Source: Hyphomicrobiales bacterium (GTDB lineage: Bacteria; Pseudomonadota; Alphaproteobacteria; Rhizobiales; Beijerinckiaceae). From it: a stretch of DNA of 64,000 nucleotides. This document shows positions 8,432 to 17,814 of the stretch, piece after piece. The notes beneath the pieces were generated by a model. The model ran no database searches, was not told where the DNA came from, and worked only from the letters and a program-made list of their open reading frames with translations. A program made the translations under genes and the position numbers. Numbering within the stretch: position 1 is the first letter of the stretch; every line of letters starts with the position of its first letter. Location of the stretch: positions 1,240,001 to 1,304,000 of the forward strand of contig JAFLCX010000001.1 of NCBI GenBank assembly GCA_017302635.1, written 5' to 3'.

Positions 8432-8734
8432 ATGGTGAAGGTGATGTCGCCGGGCGCGCGGGGGGAGGCTCTCGCGGAGTTGTCCGGCTGGGTTTACGAT
8501 GAAGGGCGGGACGCGATTGCGAAGCGCTTCAGCTTCGCCGATTTCGTCGCTGCGTTCGGCTTCATGGCGCAAGTAGCGCTTGAAGCCGAAAAAATGAACC
8601 ACCACCCCGAATGGACGAATGTCTATCGTCATGTCGATGTTCGCCTCACCACGCATGATGCGGGTGGGGTCAGCGAGCTTGATTTCGCGCTGGCGCGCGC
8701 GATCGAGAGGATCGTGCTGCGATTCGCGGACTAG
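8432..8734 (+). CDS. phhB: 4a-hydroxytetrahydrobiopterin dehydratase
   Basis: A 100-residue pterin-4a-carbinolamine dehydratase. The family signature [13 protein letters not shown] with the His-His pair, followed by [17 protein letters not shown], is complete. It recycles the pterin cofactor of aromatic amino acid hydroxylases. No phenylalanine hydroxylase gene is in the window, but homogentisate dioxygenase, further along the same catabolic route, is 28 kb away. GGGAG precedes the ATG. It ends two bases from the convergent SDR gene, leaving no room for a separate terminator. Confidence 0.93.
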   Translation: MVKVMSPGARGEALAELSGWVYDEGRDAIAKRFSFADFVAAFGFMAQVALEAEKMNHHPEWTNVYRHVDVRLTTHDAGGVSELDFALARAIERIVLRFAD

Positions 8735-8736
8735 GA

Positions 8737-9522
8737 TTATTTCGGCGCCATGCGGATCGCGCCGTCGAGGCGGATCCCCGTGCCGTTGAGCATGTCATTG
8801 CGACAGATGGTTTCGACGAGCGCGGCATATTCCGCCGGGTTGCCGAGCCGTTGCGGAAACGGCACGGCGGCGGCGAGCGTCTTGCGGTATTCCTCGGAGA
8901 TCTGGTCGAACATCGGTGTGTGAAAAATGCCGGGCAGGATGCTCATCACCCTGATGCCATAGCCCGAAAGATCGCGCGCGACTGGCAGCGTGAGGCCCAG
9001 AACGCCGGCTTTCGATGAACCATAGGCGGCTTGTCCGATCTGCCCGTCTTCTGCCGCGACCGAAGAGGTCGAGATGATGACGCCGCGGCCGCCATCGGGC
9101 GTGATCGGCTCCAGGGTGGCCATAGCGGCCGCGCATTTCGTGATCATCCGGAAGGAGCCGATCAGGTTGATCGCAATCACCTTGCTGAAGGCCGCAAGAT
9201 CATGCGCCATGAGCCCGCCGGTTTCGCGATTTTTCGAAACTGTGCGCTGGCCGGCGACAATCCCGGCGCAATTGACGAGGATGCGCTCGATCCCATGCTT
9301 GGTGCGCGCTGCGGTGAGCGCTGCGTCGACCGATTCATCGCTTGTGACATCGCAAGGCTGATAGGCCCCACCGATTTCGGCCGCGATTCTGGCCCCACGT
9401 TCGGCATTGAGGTCCAGAAGCGCGACCTTCACGCCAAAACTCGCCAGATGGCGCGCCGTCGCTTCGCCGAGGCCGGAAGCCCCGCCCGTGACGATGGCCG
9501 AAATGGATGAATCGAGGCGCAT
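8737..9522 (-). CDS. SDR-family dehydrogenase, 3-hydroxyacyl-CoA dehydrogenase type 2-like
   Basis: A 261-residue short-chain dehydrogenase. The nucleotide-binding motif is TGGASGLGEATA near the N-terminus, with LDLN after strand 2 indicating NAD preference. NCAGIV follows, then the catalytic Ser in STSSVAAEDG and the YxxxK pair in AAYGSSKAG. The sequence pattern, including PGIFHTPMF and a C-terminal GTGIRLDGAIRM, matches the HSD10/3-hydroxyacyl-CoA dehydrogenase type II subgroup, which acts in beta-oxidation-like steps. The substrate is inferred from subgroup only. It is a single-gene unit, divergent from the YkvA gene. Confidence 0.87.
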   Translation of the reverse strand: MRLDSSISAIVTGGASGLGEATARHLASFGVKVALLDLNAERGARIAAEIGGAYQPCDVTSDESVDAALTAARTKHGIERILVNCAGIVAGQRTVSKNRETGGLMAHDLAAFSKVIAINLIGSFRMITKCAAAMATLEPITPDGGRGVIISTSSVAAEDGQIGQAAYGSSKAGVLGLTLPVARDLSGYGIRVMSILPGIFHTPMFDQISEEYRKTLAAAVPFPQRLGNPAEYAALVETICRNDMLNGTGIRLDGAIRMAPK

Positions 9523-9664
9523 GGTGGACTCCCTGACGGATGATTTTTCCAGCGATAGCCTTCACTGGTATACCGCGCAAGCCCCGAGTTTCAGTGGGAG
9601 ATACGCGACTTGAACTTGCCGCAATTCTCGCCAGAATCATGCCTCCTGGAGAACGGACGTCCTC

Positions 9665-10048
9665 ATGAGTGACCGCTGGCAAGAACCATTCAGCCCCGCC
9701 GAAATGCAGGCCCTGCGCCGCGCTGCGCGCGATGAGGCCGGAATTCTGCGAGAAGTGCTCGCGATGATGCGCCGGCTCGCGCGCTCCTTGCCGTTCAGCG
9801 AGGATATTCTCGCCGCCTATTGCTGCGTGCGCGACCCCGCGACCAGCGCCCGCGTGAAGTTCATTCTGCTGGCGGCTCTCGCTTATGTGGTGCTGCCGCT
9901 CGATGGCGTGCCAGATTTCATCCCCATCCTCGGTTTTTCGGATGATGCGGCGATGCTGGCTGCCGCTATTGCTGCCGTGCGCGGTGCGATCACGGAGGAT
10001 CACCGCTCGGATGCGCGCGCCATGCTGGACGAGGCGCGATATTCCTGA
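9665..10048 (+). CDS. YkvA family protein (DUF1232)
   Basis: A 127-residue protein with a C-terminal DUF1232 domain, recognised by YVVLPLDGVPDFIPILGFSDDAAML, in which the PxDxxPDxxPxxGxxDD pattern is conserved. One or two hydrophobic segments around residues 58-75 and 85-105 suggest weak membrane association. The function is unknown. A GGAG precedes the ATG. It is convergent with rpiB. Confidence 0.85.
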   Translation: MSDRWQEPFSPAEMQALRRAARDEAGILREVLAMMRRLARSLPFSEDILAAYCCVRDPATSARVKFILLAALAYVVLPLDGVPDFIPILGFSDDAAMLAAAIAAVRGAITEDHRSDARAMLDEARYS

Positions 10049-10087
10049 AATGTGAAAACTTGTTCTGTCGCATCGAAACGCGTGGGA

Positions 10088-10537
10088 TTACCCTTCGAGC
10101 GCGCTGATCATGTCCACCCGCGTGGCATGCCTGCCGCCCTCGAACTCGGCCTTGAGGAAGGCATCCACGATATCAAGAGCAAGGCCTTCGCCGACAACAC
10201 GTGCGCCAATCGAGAGCATGTTGGCGTCGTTGTGCTGGCGGATCATGCGTGCGGAAAACGTATCAAGGCAAACGCCACAACGTATACCCTTTACCTTGTT
10301 GGCCGCCATCATGATGCCTTGGCCCGTTCCGCACAGGATGATGCCGAAGCGGCAATCACCGGAGGCGACGAGCCGCGCCGCCGCTTCACCGTGCTTCGGG
10401 TAAGGCGTGCTTTCTGGGGTCGTTGGCCCGATATCGACCACCACCCAGCCCTGCGCCGAGACATGCGCGGCAACGGTCTGACGAAGCGGGATGGCGGCGT
10501 GGTCGCTGGAAAGGACGATGCGGCGGTTTTCTGTCAT
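10088..10537 (-). CDS. rpiB: Ribose 5-phosphate isomerase B
   Basis: A 149-residue RpiB/LacAB-type isomerase interconverting ribose 5-phosphate and ribulose 5-phosphate. Visible features are SSDHAA at the N-terminus (phosphate and sugar contacts), GIILCGTGQGIMMAANKVKGIRCG in the middle with the catalytic Cys and the glycine-rich anion hole, and RQHNDANMLSIGARV with the conserved His. The length is standard. It lies downstream of the sigma-factor gene in the same direction with a 68-base gap, so read-through is possible. It complements the pentose phosphate entry enzymes zwf and pgl elsewhere in the window. Confidence 0.95.
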   Translation of the reverse strand: MTENRRIVLSSDHAAIPLRQTVAAHVSAQGWVVVDIGPTTPESTPYPKHGEAAARLVASGDCRFGIILCGTGQGIMMAANKVKGIRCGVCLDTFSARMIRQHNDANMLSIGARVVGEGLALDIVDAFLKAEFEGGRHATRVDMISALEG

Positions 10538-10605
10538 GGCGTGTCGGTAGCGTTTTCTTGGGTTGGAAGCGAGTCATGCCACAATCGAGAATGCGATTTT
10601 TTGAA

Positions 10606-11214
10606 TTATCGCGACTCCTCGACCCCTGCCGCTTCCAGCCCCCGTCGCAACCGGGTGAAGGCGAGCCGCAGGCGCGATTTCACCGTCCCCAGCGGAATGC
10701 CGGTCCGCTCGGCAATCTGGGAATGCGAGAGGCCCTCGTAAAACGCGAGTTGCACCAGGCCCAGTTGCTCGGAGGGCAGTTCGGTCACGAGCTTGCGCAC
10801 GATATCATCACGCTGCTGCCCGTCGAAGGTCTGGTCGATCTGCCCTTCGGCAGCGATATCGAGAATGGCCGGGGATTGCGGGTCAACGAAATCCGTGCGG
10901 TCGCGGCGCGTGAGATCGATTCGCCGGTTGCGCGCGATCCGATAGAGCCATGTGGAGAGCGAGGATTTAGCCGGGTCAAACAGGGTCGCCTTGCGCCAGA
11001 GCGTCACCATCACTTCCTGAGCGATTTCCTCGGCCTGCGCTGCATCAAGCCCAAGGCGCTGGAGATGCATTTCGATCCTCGGCGCGAAATGATCGAAAAG
11101 GGTCGTGAAGGCGGCCCGGTCGCGATGCAGGGCCACCAGCTCGACCAAGCGCGCCCATTCTGCGGCGCGGGCGCCGTTTCCTGTTCCGGGTGCCTGAGGG
11201 TCGATGTTGTCCAT
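10606..11214 (-). CDS. ECF-type RNA polymerase sigma factor
   Basis: A 202-residue group IV sigma factor. Region 2 runs from about residue 35 to 100 (FTTLFDHFAPRI, then AEEIAQEVMVTLW and SLSTWLYRIARNRRIDLTRR). Region 4 covers about 140-195 (LPSEQLGLVQLAFYEGLSHSQIA ending in the GTVKSRLRLAFTRLR helix-turn-helix). The region-4 core resembles SigK/RpoE-like factors that are usually paired with a ChrR or RskA anti-sigma. No such gene is adjacent here: the next gene is rpiB. The ATG at 11214 has GGGAG just upstream, and the upstream in-frame extension to 11343 lacks such support. Confidence 0.88.
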   Translation of the reverse strand: MDNIDPQAPGTGNGARAAEWARLVELVALHRDRAAFTTLFDHFAPRIEMHLQRLGLDAAQAEEIAQEVMVTLWRKATLFDPAKSSLSTWLYRIARNRRIDLTRRDRTDFVDPQSPAILDIAAEGQIDQTFDGQQRDDIVRKLVTELPSEQLGLVQLAFYEGLSHSQIAERTGIPLGTVKSRLRLAFTRLRRGLEAAGVEESR

Positions 11215-11508
11215 GCGCGTCTCCCGATCCCCCGCGGGAGTCCAGAAGGTCCGTGCCTTGTTGCCGAACCAAACTGGGTTTGAGTCTAACACGCGTTTTG
11301 AACAGGTGGCGAGCGATTTCGCCGGGATCGATTCTCGATCCATGCAGGCGCTTCAACGCAATTTTGACGAAGTCGCGCATTCTGGATGCGCAGAAGCGCT
11401 TTTCGCCTGTCTCAGGATGAGATAACGCAGCGTGAGAATTTTTTTGCATATCAGATGCAGTCCCGCGCGGCCCGGTCTCTGTGGCGCTTCGGGGACTCGG
11501 GAGTGAAG

Positions 11509-12099
11509 ATGGTTGGTCGCATGATTTTCCCGTGCCTTTCCCGATGGCCGCAATCGGCCATGCTCGCCCTTGGCTTCGCGCTGATTTCCGTACCGATGGC
11601 TGAAGCGCAGCAACAGCGTCCGCAGGCCGCACAGCAGCCGCGCGCCGCGAACAACGCTGCCGGCACCTTCAAGCTGGATCAGTTCAGCGACTGGATCGCC
11701 GCGATTTCAGGTCAGGGGCGTGCGAGGGTCTGTTACGCGATGGCCGAGCCCAAGGAACGCCTGCCGAAGGGCCTCAAGCGCGATCCTGCCCATATCTTCG
11801 TTTCGACGCGGGTTGGCGATGGCGCCAAGAACGAGATCGCGATCCGCCTCGGGTTTTCCGCAAAGCCGCGCGAGGATGGCACGCTCACGATCGGCAGTGC
11901 CAAATTTGCGCTGCTGACCGAAGGCGAGAATGCCTTCCTGAAAAATCCGGCTCAGGAGGCGCAGCTGCTGGATGCGATGCGCAAGGGCCAGACAGTTGCC
12001 GTGCAGGTGACGTCGGCGCGTGGCAACGCGCTGACCGATCGCTATATCCTCAAGGGATTCGCGCAGGCGGTCGATCGAATGGCGAAAGAGTGCCCGTGA
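11509..12099 (+). CDS. Invasion associated locus B (IalB) family protein
   Basis: A 196-residue exported protein. An N-terminal signal peptide ([14 protein letters not shown]) is followed by a Gln/Pro/Ala-rich linker. Then comes the IalB domain: [37 protein letters not shown] and NEIAIRLGF, ending in [10 protein letters not shown]. The domain is widespread in alphaproteobacteria and was named from a Bartonella erythrocyte-invasion locus. In non-pathogens its role is unknown. The ATG at 11509 follows GGGAG at five bases. It overlaps rlmN by four bases (GTGA), so the two are translationally coupled. Confidence 0.85.
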   Translation: MVGRMIFPCLSRWPQSAMLALGFALISVPMAEAQQQRPQAAQQPRAANNAAGTFKLDQFSDWIAAISGQGRARVCYAMAEPKERLPKGLKRDPAHIFVSTRVGDGAKNEIAIRLGFSAKPREDGTLTIGSAKFALLTEGENAFLKNPAQEAQLLDAMRKGQTVAVQVTSARGNALTDRYILKGFAQAVDRMAKECP

Positions 12100-13319
12100 C
12101 AACCCTCTCGCCTGTCTCGACCGAAAAGACTCAGCCCGCAGCTTTGTCGGTGGCTGAAAAGCCGTCTCTTGCCGGCCTGCCGCGTGCGGCCTTGGCCGAG
12201 TTCCTGCGCGGCCTTGGCGTACCCGAGAAAGAGTTGCGCATGCGCGCTGGCCAGCTTTGGCACTGGCTCTATGTGCGCGGAGCGACCTCGTTCGACGACA
12301 TGACCAATGTTGCGAAGACCCTGCGCGCGCAATTGTCTGCGGCCGCGACGCTCGACCGTCCCGAGATCGTTCGCGAGCAGATTTCAGCCGATGGGACGCG
12401 CAAATGGGTCTTGCGGCTTCCATCCCGCTCGGCATTCGACAAGGGTGCTGAAGTCGAATGCGTCTATATCCCCGAGAAGGACCGAGGCACTTTGTGCGTT
12501 TCGAGTCAGGTCGGCTGCACGCTCAACTGCTCATTCTGTCATACCGGCACGCAGAAACTCGTTCGCAACCTCGAAGCCAGCGAGATTGTGGGGCAGGTGC
12601 TGGTCGCGCGCGATCGGCTGGGTGATTATCCGGGGAGGACGCCGCCCGATGGTGCTTTCGTGCCGAATGATGGCGGGCGGTTTGTCTCGAACATCGTGTT
12701 CATGGGCATGGGCGAGCCGCTCTACAACACCGATAACGTGCGCGATTCAATCGGAGTGCTGACAGATCCTGAAGGACTGCAGCTCTCGAAGCGGCGCATT
12801 ACGGTTTCGACCTCGGGCGTCGTGCCGGATATCGCGCGTCTCGGCACCGAAACCGGCACCATGCTTGCGATTTCGCTGCATGCCACGAATGATGCCCTGC
12901 GCGACGTGCTGGTGCCGATCAACAAGAAATACCCGATTGCCCAGCTTCTTCAGGCCTGCCGCGATTATCCGGGCGTGTCGAATGCGCGGCGCATCACTTT
13001 TGAGTATGTGATGCTCAAGGGCGTAAATGACAGCCTTGCCGAGGCCCGTGCCTTGGTGAAGTTGCTCAAGGGCATTCCCGCGAAGATCAACCTCATTCCG
13101 TTCAATCCTTGGCCCGGTTCGATCTATGAATGTTCGGACTGGGAGCAGATCGAGAAGTTTTCCGATCTCGTGTTTGATGCCGGCTATTCCTCGCCGATCC
13201 GCACGCCACGTGGCCGCGACATCCTTGCCGCTTGCGGCCAGTTGAAGAGCGACACCGAGAAAATGCGCGCCCGTGCCCGCCTGATGCTCGAAGAGCAACT
13301 GGCTCTGGGGGCAGATTGA
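12096..13319 (+). CDS. rlmN: 23S rRNA (adenine(2503)-C(2))-methyltransferase
   Basis: A 407-residue radical SAM methyltransferase. The cluster motif is the CxxxCxxC in [14 protein letters not shown] near residue 145, and the conserved methyl-carrying Cys region ([14 protein letters not shown]) is near the C-terminus. Also seen are [10 protein letters not shown] and [10 protein letters not shown]. It methylates A2503 of 23S rRNA and A37 of some tRNAs. The start is taken as the GTG at 12096, which overlaps the IalB stop (GTGA); a second GTG at 12090 is equally in frame. Confidence 0.95.
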   Translation: MTTLSPVSTEKTQPAALSVAEKPSLAGLPRAALAEFLRGLGVPEKELRMRAGQLWHWLYVRGATSFDDMTNVAKTLRAQLSAAATLDRPEIVREQISADGTRKWVLRLPSRSAFDKGAEVECVYIPEKDRGTLCVSSQVGCTLNCSFCHTGTQKLVRNLEASEIVGQVLVARDRLGDYPGRTPPDGAFVPNDGGRFVSNIVFMGMGEPLYNTDNVRDSIGVLTDPEGLQLSKRRITVSTSGVVPDIARLGTETGTMLAISLHATNDALRDVLVPINKKYPIAQLLQACRDYPGVSNARRITFEYVMLKGVNDSLAEARALVKLLKGIPAKINLIPFNPWPGSIYECSDWEQIEKFSDLVFDAGYSSPIRTPRGRDILAACGQLKSDTEKMRARARLMLEEQLALGAD

Positions 13320-13470
13320 TCGGGGCTTTTTCGATTCAGAAAGCCGTAAACTTAATTCAATTTCATCATGGAAAAGCGCTGCGCAAGCCGCTAGCGGCAG
13401 CATTTTCGTAAAGAAGCCGCGCCTAGCATCCTCTCACGTTCATCGAGGGAACACTCGAAGGGGATGCGTT

Positions 13471-14313
13471 ATGAATGCTCTGGGTCGCGTGATCGCGAGC
13501 TTTCTGGAAAAACCGATCAAGGGCTATGAGCCTGCAGTATCGCCGGACTTCGCCGTGTTTTCCGCCGTTTTGCGCCCGGGTGATGTGATTCTTGTCGAAG
13601 GCGCGATCCGCGTTTCCTCGGTCATCAAGTACCTCACGCAATCCACTTGGTCGCATTCGGCGATCTATGTGGGCGACTGTCTCGGCCGCACCACGCCGGA
13701 AGGTGAGCCGCATGTGCTGATTGAGGCCGAGATGACCGATGGTGTCGTCTCCTCGCCGCTCTCGAAATATCGCAATTGCCATGTCCGCATCTGCCGCCCC
13801 GTGGCGCTCCAGAGCGATGATCTCGAGCGCGTCATCAGCTTCCTCAAGGAGCGCCTCGGGTTCGGCTATGATGTGAAGAACGTGCTCGATCTGATGCGGT
13901 TTCTCGTGCCTCTGCCGATTCCGGCCCGTTTTCGCCGCCGCATGCTGGCTCTCGGTTCGGGCGATCCGAGCCGGGCGATCTGCTCAACGCTGATCGCGGA
14001 GGCGTTCCAGTCCGTCCGCTATCCGATCCTGCCGCGCGTCGAGCAGCGCAGCGAGCGCAAGAAGGTGAATTCGCGCTACGCGCGACGCGAGATCCTGCAT
14101 ATCCGCCATCACTCGCTCTACACGCCGCGCGACTTCGATATCTCGCCCTATTTCGCGGTCGTCAAACCCACGATCGAGGCTGGGTTTGATTACAAGGCAC
14201 TGAAGTGGAAAAAGAATTTCGCTGTCAGCCCGGTCAAGGCCGAGAAAGAACTGGAAGGCTGGGGTGCCAACCACCTGCCGGAATTCGCAACCGCGATGCG
14301 CTCGACGGACTAA
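13471..14313 (+). CDS. YiiX-like permuted papain-fold cysteine hydrolase
   Basis: A 280-residue protein of the YiiX/YebB NlpC-P60-like (permuted) superfamily. The N-terminal part has LRPGDVILVEG and the catalytic His in STWSHSAIYVG. The catalytic Cys is in SRAICSTLIAEAFQ near residue 170, as expected for the circularly permuted fold. EAEMTDGV lies between them. Substrates of such enzymes may be cell-wall peptides or amide/thioester bonds of lipids; none can be assigned here. No signal peptide is evident. The C-terminal third (after about 195) is basic and family-specific. It is a single gene with its own 150-base upstream gap. Confidence 0.75.
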   Translation: MNALGRVIASFLEKPIKGYEPAVSPDFAVFSAVLRPGDVILVEGAIRVSSVIKYLTQSTWSHSAIYVGDCLGRTTPEGEPHVLIEAEMTDGVVSSPLSKYRNCHVRICRPVALQSDDLERVISFLKERLGFGYDVKNVLDLMRFLVPLPIPARFRRRMLALGSGDPSRAICSTLIAEAFQSVRYPILPRVEQRSERKKVNSRYARREILHIRHHSLYTPRDFDISPYFAVVKPTIEAGFDYKALKWKKNFAVSPVKAEKELEGWGANHLPEFATAMRSTD

Positions 14314-14375
14314 AACATTTTCGAGCGATGTGGACTCCGGTTCGCGTGAAGAAAACGCTGTAGACCGCCGCGCTC

Positions 14376-15035
14376 TCAGCGCGATTGCGTTCTGAGGACC
14401 TGCAGCGCGAAGAACCCGAAAATTCCGGCAAAGGAATAGTCGATCGCGCGCATCACCTTCGGGTTGGCGCGCATGGTTTCAATGAACCGCTCGGCCACCA
14501 GAATGAGCATTACCGCGAGGGGCAGCGCGAAAACTACAAAATACATCCCCAGAAACAGCAACTTGCCTTGCGCATGCGGGTCGCTTGCGGCCACGAATTG
14601 CGGCAGGAAGGTGAGGTAAAACAGGATGATCTTGGGGTTGGTGAGGTTCACCCCCAGCCCTTGCAGGAAGGTTTTCGATACTGAAAGTTGTTCGGTGCCG
14701 GAGCGTTCGATGTTGAGTGCGGAGCCGTGCCGGATCGCATCGTACGCCATCCACAAGAGGTAAAGCGCGCCGATTACCTTCACGATTGTGAAGGCCGTCG
14801 CCGAGGCCGCGATCAGCGCCGAAAGTCCGAAGGCGGCGGCGAGCGAATGCACGAGATTGCCGAAGCTCGCGCCACCCATCGCTGCGATCCCGGCCCGGCG
14901 TCCGCCCTGCATGGTTTTCGCGAGGAAGAAGCTCATATCGGGGCCCGGCGTGATGAACAGCACGAAACAGGCCAGCGAATAGGCCAGCATGGTCGAGGCA
15001 TCGGGAAGGAAGGTCATCGAGGAGAGAAAAGTCAT
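14376..15035 (-). CDS. LysE/RhtB-family amino acid exporter
   Basis: A 219-residue inner-membrane protein with six predicted helices. The family signature is FITPGPDMSFFLAKTMQGGRRAGIAAMGGASFGN in the first loop. KTFLQGLGVNLTNPKIILFYLTFLPQFV follows in the middle. The family exports lysine, homoserine, threonine or similar solutes. The substrate cannot be deduced. Several Met codons occur near the start and no convincing ribosome binding site is seen, so the true N-terminus may be 6 or 15 residues downstream. It is divergent from the gamma-glutamyltransferase gene. Confidence 0.88.
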   Translation of the reverse strand: MTFLSSMTFLPDASTMLAYSLACFVLFITPGPDMSFFLAKTMQGGRRAGIAAMGGASFGNLVHSLAAAFGLSALIAASATAFTIVKVIGALYLLWMAYDAIRHGSALNIERSGTEQLSVSKTFLQGLGVNLTNPKIILFYLTFLPQFVAASDPHAQGKLLFLGMYFVVFALPLAVMLILVAERFIETMRANPKVMRAIDYSFAGIFGFFALQVLRTQSR

Positions 15036-15201
15036 GGGTGTTCGACTCGGTTTCAGGTAGTGGGGCCCAGATTAGCGCCGCGTGGTCCCGTCGCGCCACC
15101 CGCTTTCGCGATTGCAATCCGCTTTTCTGCCGTGCCGCATCGACACTCTCTTCTGACAGGTCTAGCCTGATGGCTCCACGTGGGTTGAGGGAGCACGAAG
15201 C

Positions 15202-16935
15202 ATGATGAAGTCGGTCTGGATTGGAGCATTCGGGGCATTTCTGGTTGGCTCTTCGGCCTTCGGGCAACAGGCACCTTCCCCGCCGCCGATTCTCACTCAG
15301 GCTGCGAGGCTCCTGCCTGTGCTCGCCTCGAAAGGCATGGTGTCCTCACAGGAGCGGCAGGCCAGCGCCGTGGGGGTCGATATCCTCAAGCGCGGTGGCA
15401 ATGCCGTGGATGCAGCCGTGGCCGTGGGGTTTGCGCTGGCTGTCACCCTGCCGCGCGCCGGAAATCTCGGTGGTGGTGGCTTCATGATGGTTCATCTCGC
15501 GAAAACGGGCGAGACCGTCGCGATCGACTATCGCGAGATTGCACCGGCTGCTTCGGTGCCAACGATGTTCCTCACCGCATCTGGCGAGCCTGATCCAAAA
15601 CTCTCGCGCGACTCCGGCCTTTCCGTCGGCGTGCCGGGCACGGTGCGCGGCCTGGCGCTTGCGCTTGAGAAATATGGTTCGGGCAAATTCACGCTGGCGC
15701 AGCTCATCGAACCTTCGGTCCGTCTTGCGCGCGAAGGCATTGCCGTGGAGGAAGACCTCGCGGACTCACTCCCGCAGGCGATGGGCCGGATGAGCCGATA
15801 CCCCTCCTCGATGGCGATTTTCGCTCGCGATGGCAAAGCGCTGCCGCGCGGATCGATGCTGGTTCAGGCCGATCTCGCCAACACGCTTGAGGCCATTCGA
15901 CAGCAAGGGCCGGACGGGTTCTACAAGGGGCGGGTCGCCGAGGCGATCGTGTCCGCGACCCGCGAGGCCGGCGGCATCATGACCCTCGACGACATGTCGA
16001 ACTACAAGGCGCTGATCCGCCAGCCTGTGACGGGCAGTTATCGCGGCTACACGCTCGCCTCCATGCCGCCGCCTTCGTCGGGAGGTGTGCATCTCGCGCA
16101 AATTCTCAACATTCTCGAAGGGTTCGACCTCAAGGCGATGGGTGCCGGTTCGGCCGCGAGCCTGCATGTGCTGGCCGAGGCGATGAAGCCGGCCTATGCC
16201 GACCGCGCGACGTTTCTGGGCGATCCCGATCGCGTGAAAGTGCCGGTCAAGGGCCTGACCTCGAAAGCCTATGCCGCAAAACAGCGGGCGAAAATCGATC
16301 TGGCGAAGGCCACCAAGGCCGATGACATCAAATCCGGCGATCCGCTGCCGCATGAGAGCGACCAGACCACGCATTTCTCGGTCGTGGATTCGGAAGGCAA
16401 CGCGGTTTCCAACACCTACACGCTCAATTTTTCCTATGGCCTCGCGCTGGTCGCGAACGGAACCGGCGTGCTGCTCAACAATGAGATGGATGATTTTTCA
16501 GCGAAACCCGGCGCGCAAAACGCCTTCGGATTGGTCGGATCGGAGGCCAATTCGGTTCATCCCGGCGCGCGGCCGCTCTCGTCGATGACGCCGACCATCC
16601 TGTTCAAGGATGGCAAGCTCTTCATGGTCACCGGCTCGCCCGGCGGCAGCCGGATTATCTCGACCGTGCTGCAGGTGATCGTCAACGTGATCGATTTCGA
16701 GATGAACCTTGCCGAGGCGGTGGCTGCCCCGCGCATCCATCATCAATGGAAGCCGGATGCCCTGGCGGTTGAGCCCGGCATCTCGCCAGATACGCTCAAG
16801 CTGCTGGCGGATCGGGGGCAGAATGTGCGTCCGGGCGCTGCATCCGGATCGGCGAATTCCATCCTCCTGCAAGGGGGCTGGCTGCAAGGCGCGGCGGACC
16901 CGCGCCAGCGCGGCACAGCGGCCATTGGCTATTGA
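15202..16935 (+). CDS. ggt: Gamma-glutamyltransferase, periplasmic
   Basis: A 577-residue Ntn-hydrolase precursor. A signal peptide (VWIGAFGAFLVGSSAFG) directs it to the periplasm. The self-processing site is in SDQTTHFSVVDSEGNAV; Thr389 would become the N-terminal nucleophile of the small subunit. GNLGGGGFM, the later GLVGSEANSVHPGARPLSSM and TGSPGGSRI are conserved family elements. It cleaves glutathione and other gamma-glutamyl compounds and transfers the glutamyl group. GGGAG precedes the ATG. It converges with the DUF1223 gene with six bases between stops. Confidence 0.95.
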   Translation: MMKSVWIGAFGAFLVGSSAFGQQAPSPPPILTQAARLLPVLASKGMVSSQERQASAVGVDILKRGGNAVDAAVAVGFALAVTLPRAGNLGGGGFMMVHLAKTGETVAIDYREIAPAASVPTMFLTASGEPDPKLSRDSGLSVGVPGTVRGLALALEKYGSGKFTLAQLIEPSVRLAREGIAVEEDLADSLPQAMGRMSRYPSSMAIFARDGKALPRGSMLVQADLANTLEAIRQQGPDGFYKGRVAEAIVSATREAGGIMTLDDMSNYKALIRQPVTGSYRGYTLASMPPPSSGGVHLAQILNILEGFDLKAMGAGSAASLHVLAEAMKPAYADRATFLGDPDRVKVPVKGLTSKAYAAKQRAKIDLAKATKADDIKSGDPLPHESDQTTHFSVVDSEGNAVSNTYTLNFSYGLALVANGTGVLLNNEMDDFSAKPGAQNAFGLVGSEANSVHPGARPLSSMTPTILFKDGKLFMVTGSPGGSRIISTVLQVIVNVIDFEMNLAEAVAAPRIHHQWKPDALAVEPGISPDTLKLLADRGQNVRPGAASGSANSILLQGGWLQGAADPRQRGTAAIGY

Positions 16936-16941
16936 GACGGC

Positions 16942-17697
16942 TCAGCCCTCGGCGTTGCCGCTGAAGGTCGATCCAAACACTTCACCGGGCGCCTCAAGTG
17001 TTCCGGCCTGCACAAGCAGGGCAAAAGCATCGGCATCGAGCCCGGCAAGGCGGCGCGCTTCGATTCTCGATGTGCCGCTTGAAGCGGGGCCGAGGTCGAT
17101 GATGTCGCGCACGACGTTCGCGTAGGTGATGGTCTTGCCCATGTTCTCGCCGCGTTCGATTTCAACCGAGCGCCGCGCACTCACCGGGAGCAGCACGAGG
17201 CGGGCCGGGTTCGAGCCCGAGCGCGTGATCCGGGCGTCCCAGTCGGTGCCCGAACGGCTGAGCGCGATCGTAGCGGAATCGGTGCTGGAGACCGCGGTAC
17301 GCTTCAGTCTCGTCAAGGTCGTGAGGTCAGAGCCGACACAATGCGCGCGGCCATTGACCACGGCTTGTGGTGTGTAGACCCGCCGATTGGCAAGACCAGC
17401 TGCATAGGCCTTGTGGCGGCGCGTGAAGGCCGGACGGGCAAGGGTGTCTTTCCAGCCGAGATAATCCCAGATCTCGGTCGCGAAAGTCAGCGGAATCATG
17501 GTGGGATCAGCGGCGAGTTTCAGCATCAGCGCGTCGGCGGCCGGGCAGGCATTGCATCCCTGGCTCGTGAAGAGCTCAACAAGGGTCGGGCGCGCGCCAT
17601 CCTGCGCCTGCGCGAACGACGGCATTGCGCAGGCGGCAAGAGCCATGCCGCCGAAGGTGCGGCGGCTGAACTGGAAAGGGGCAGATTTCTCACTCAT
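16942..17697 (-). CDS. DUF1223 domain protein, thioredoxin-like, Tat-exported
   Basis: A 251-residue protein with an N-terminal twin-arginine type signal (FSRRTFGGMALAACAMPSFAQA). The DUF1223 domain follows, with LVELFTSQGCNACPAAD (Cys-x-x-Cys in a thioredoxin-like fold), then YWDYLGW-like sequence (EIWDYLGWKD) and YTPQAVVNG. The predicted location is the periplasm and a redox role is plausible but unproven. It lies downstream of aconitase in the same orientation but beyond a strong terminator, so it is probably transcribed separately. Confidence 0.85.
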   Translation of the reverse strand: MSEKSAPFQFSRRTFGGMALAACAMPSFAQAQDGARPTLVELFTSQGCNACPAADALMLKLAADPTMIPLTFATEIWDYLGWKDTLARPAFTRRHKAYAAGLANRRVYTPQAVVNGRAHCVGSDLTTLTRLKRTAVSSTDSATIALSRSGTDWDARITRSGSNPARLVLLPVSARRSVEIERGENMGKTITYANVVRDIIDLGPASSGTSRIEARRLAGLDADAFALLVQAGTLEAPGEVFGSTFSGNAEG

Positions 17698-17767
17698 GCA
17701 GCAACCCTAAGCATCGCTCGGCTGCACATTCCATTCACAAGCGAGTGTATTGCGGCGCAATCGGCGC

Positions 17768-17797
17768 AAAAAAGCCGCCGGAGGGACTCCGACGGCT
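17768..17797 (-). terminator. Rho-independent terminator of acnA
   Basis: On the minus strand an 11-position stem with one mismatch (AGCCG-CGGAG arms, 17773-17797) closes a 3-base loop. It is followed by a run of six T residues (17768-17773). It lies 18 bases beyond the aconitase stop codon. Confidence 0.88.
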
Positions 17798-17814
17798 GAT
17801 TTTCAGGCCGCACA

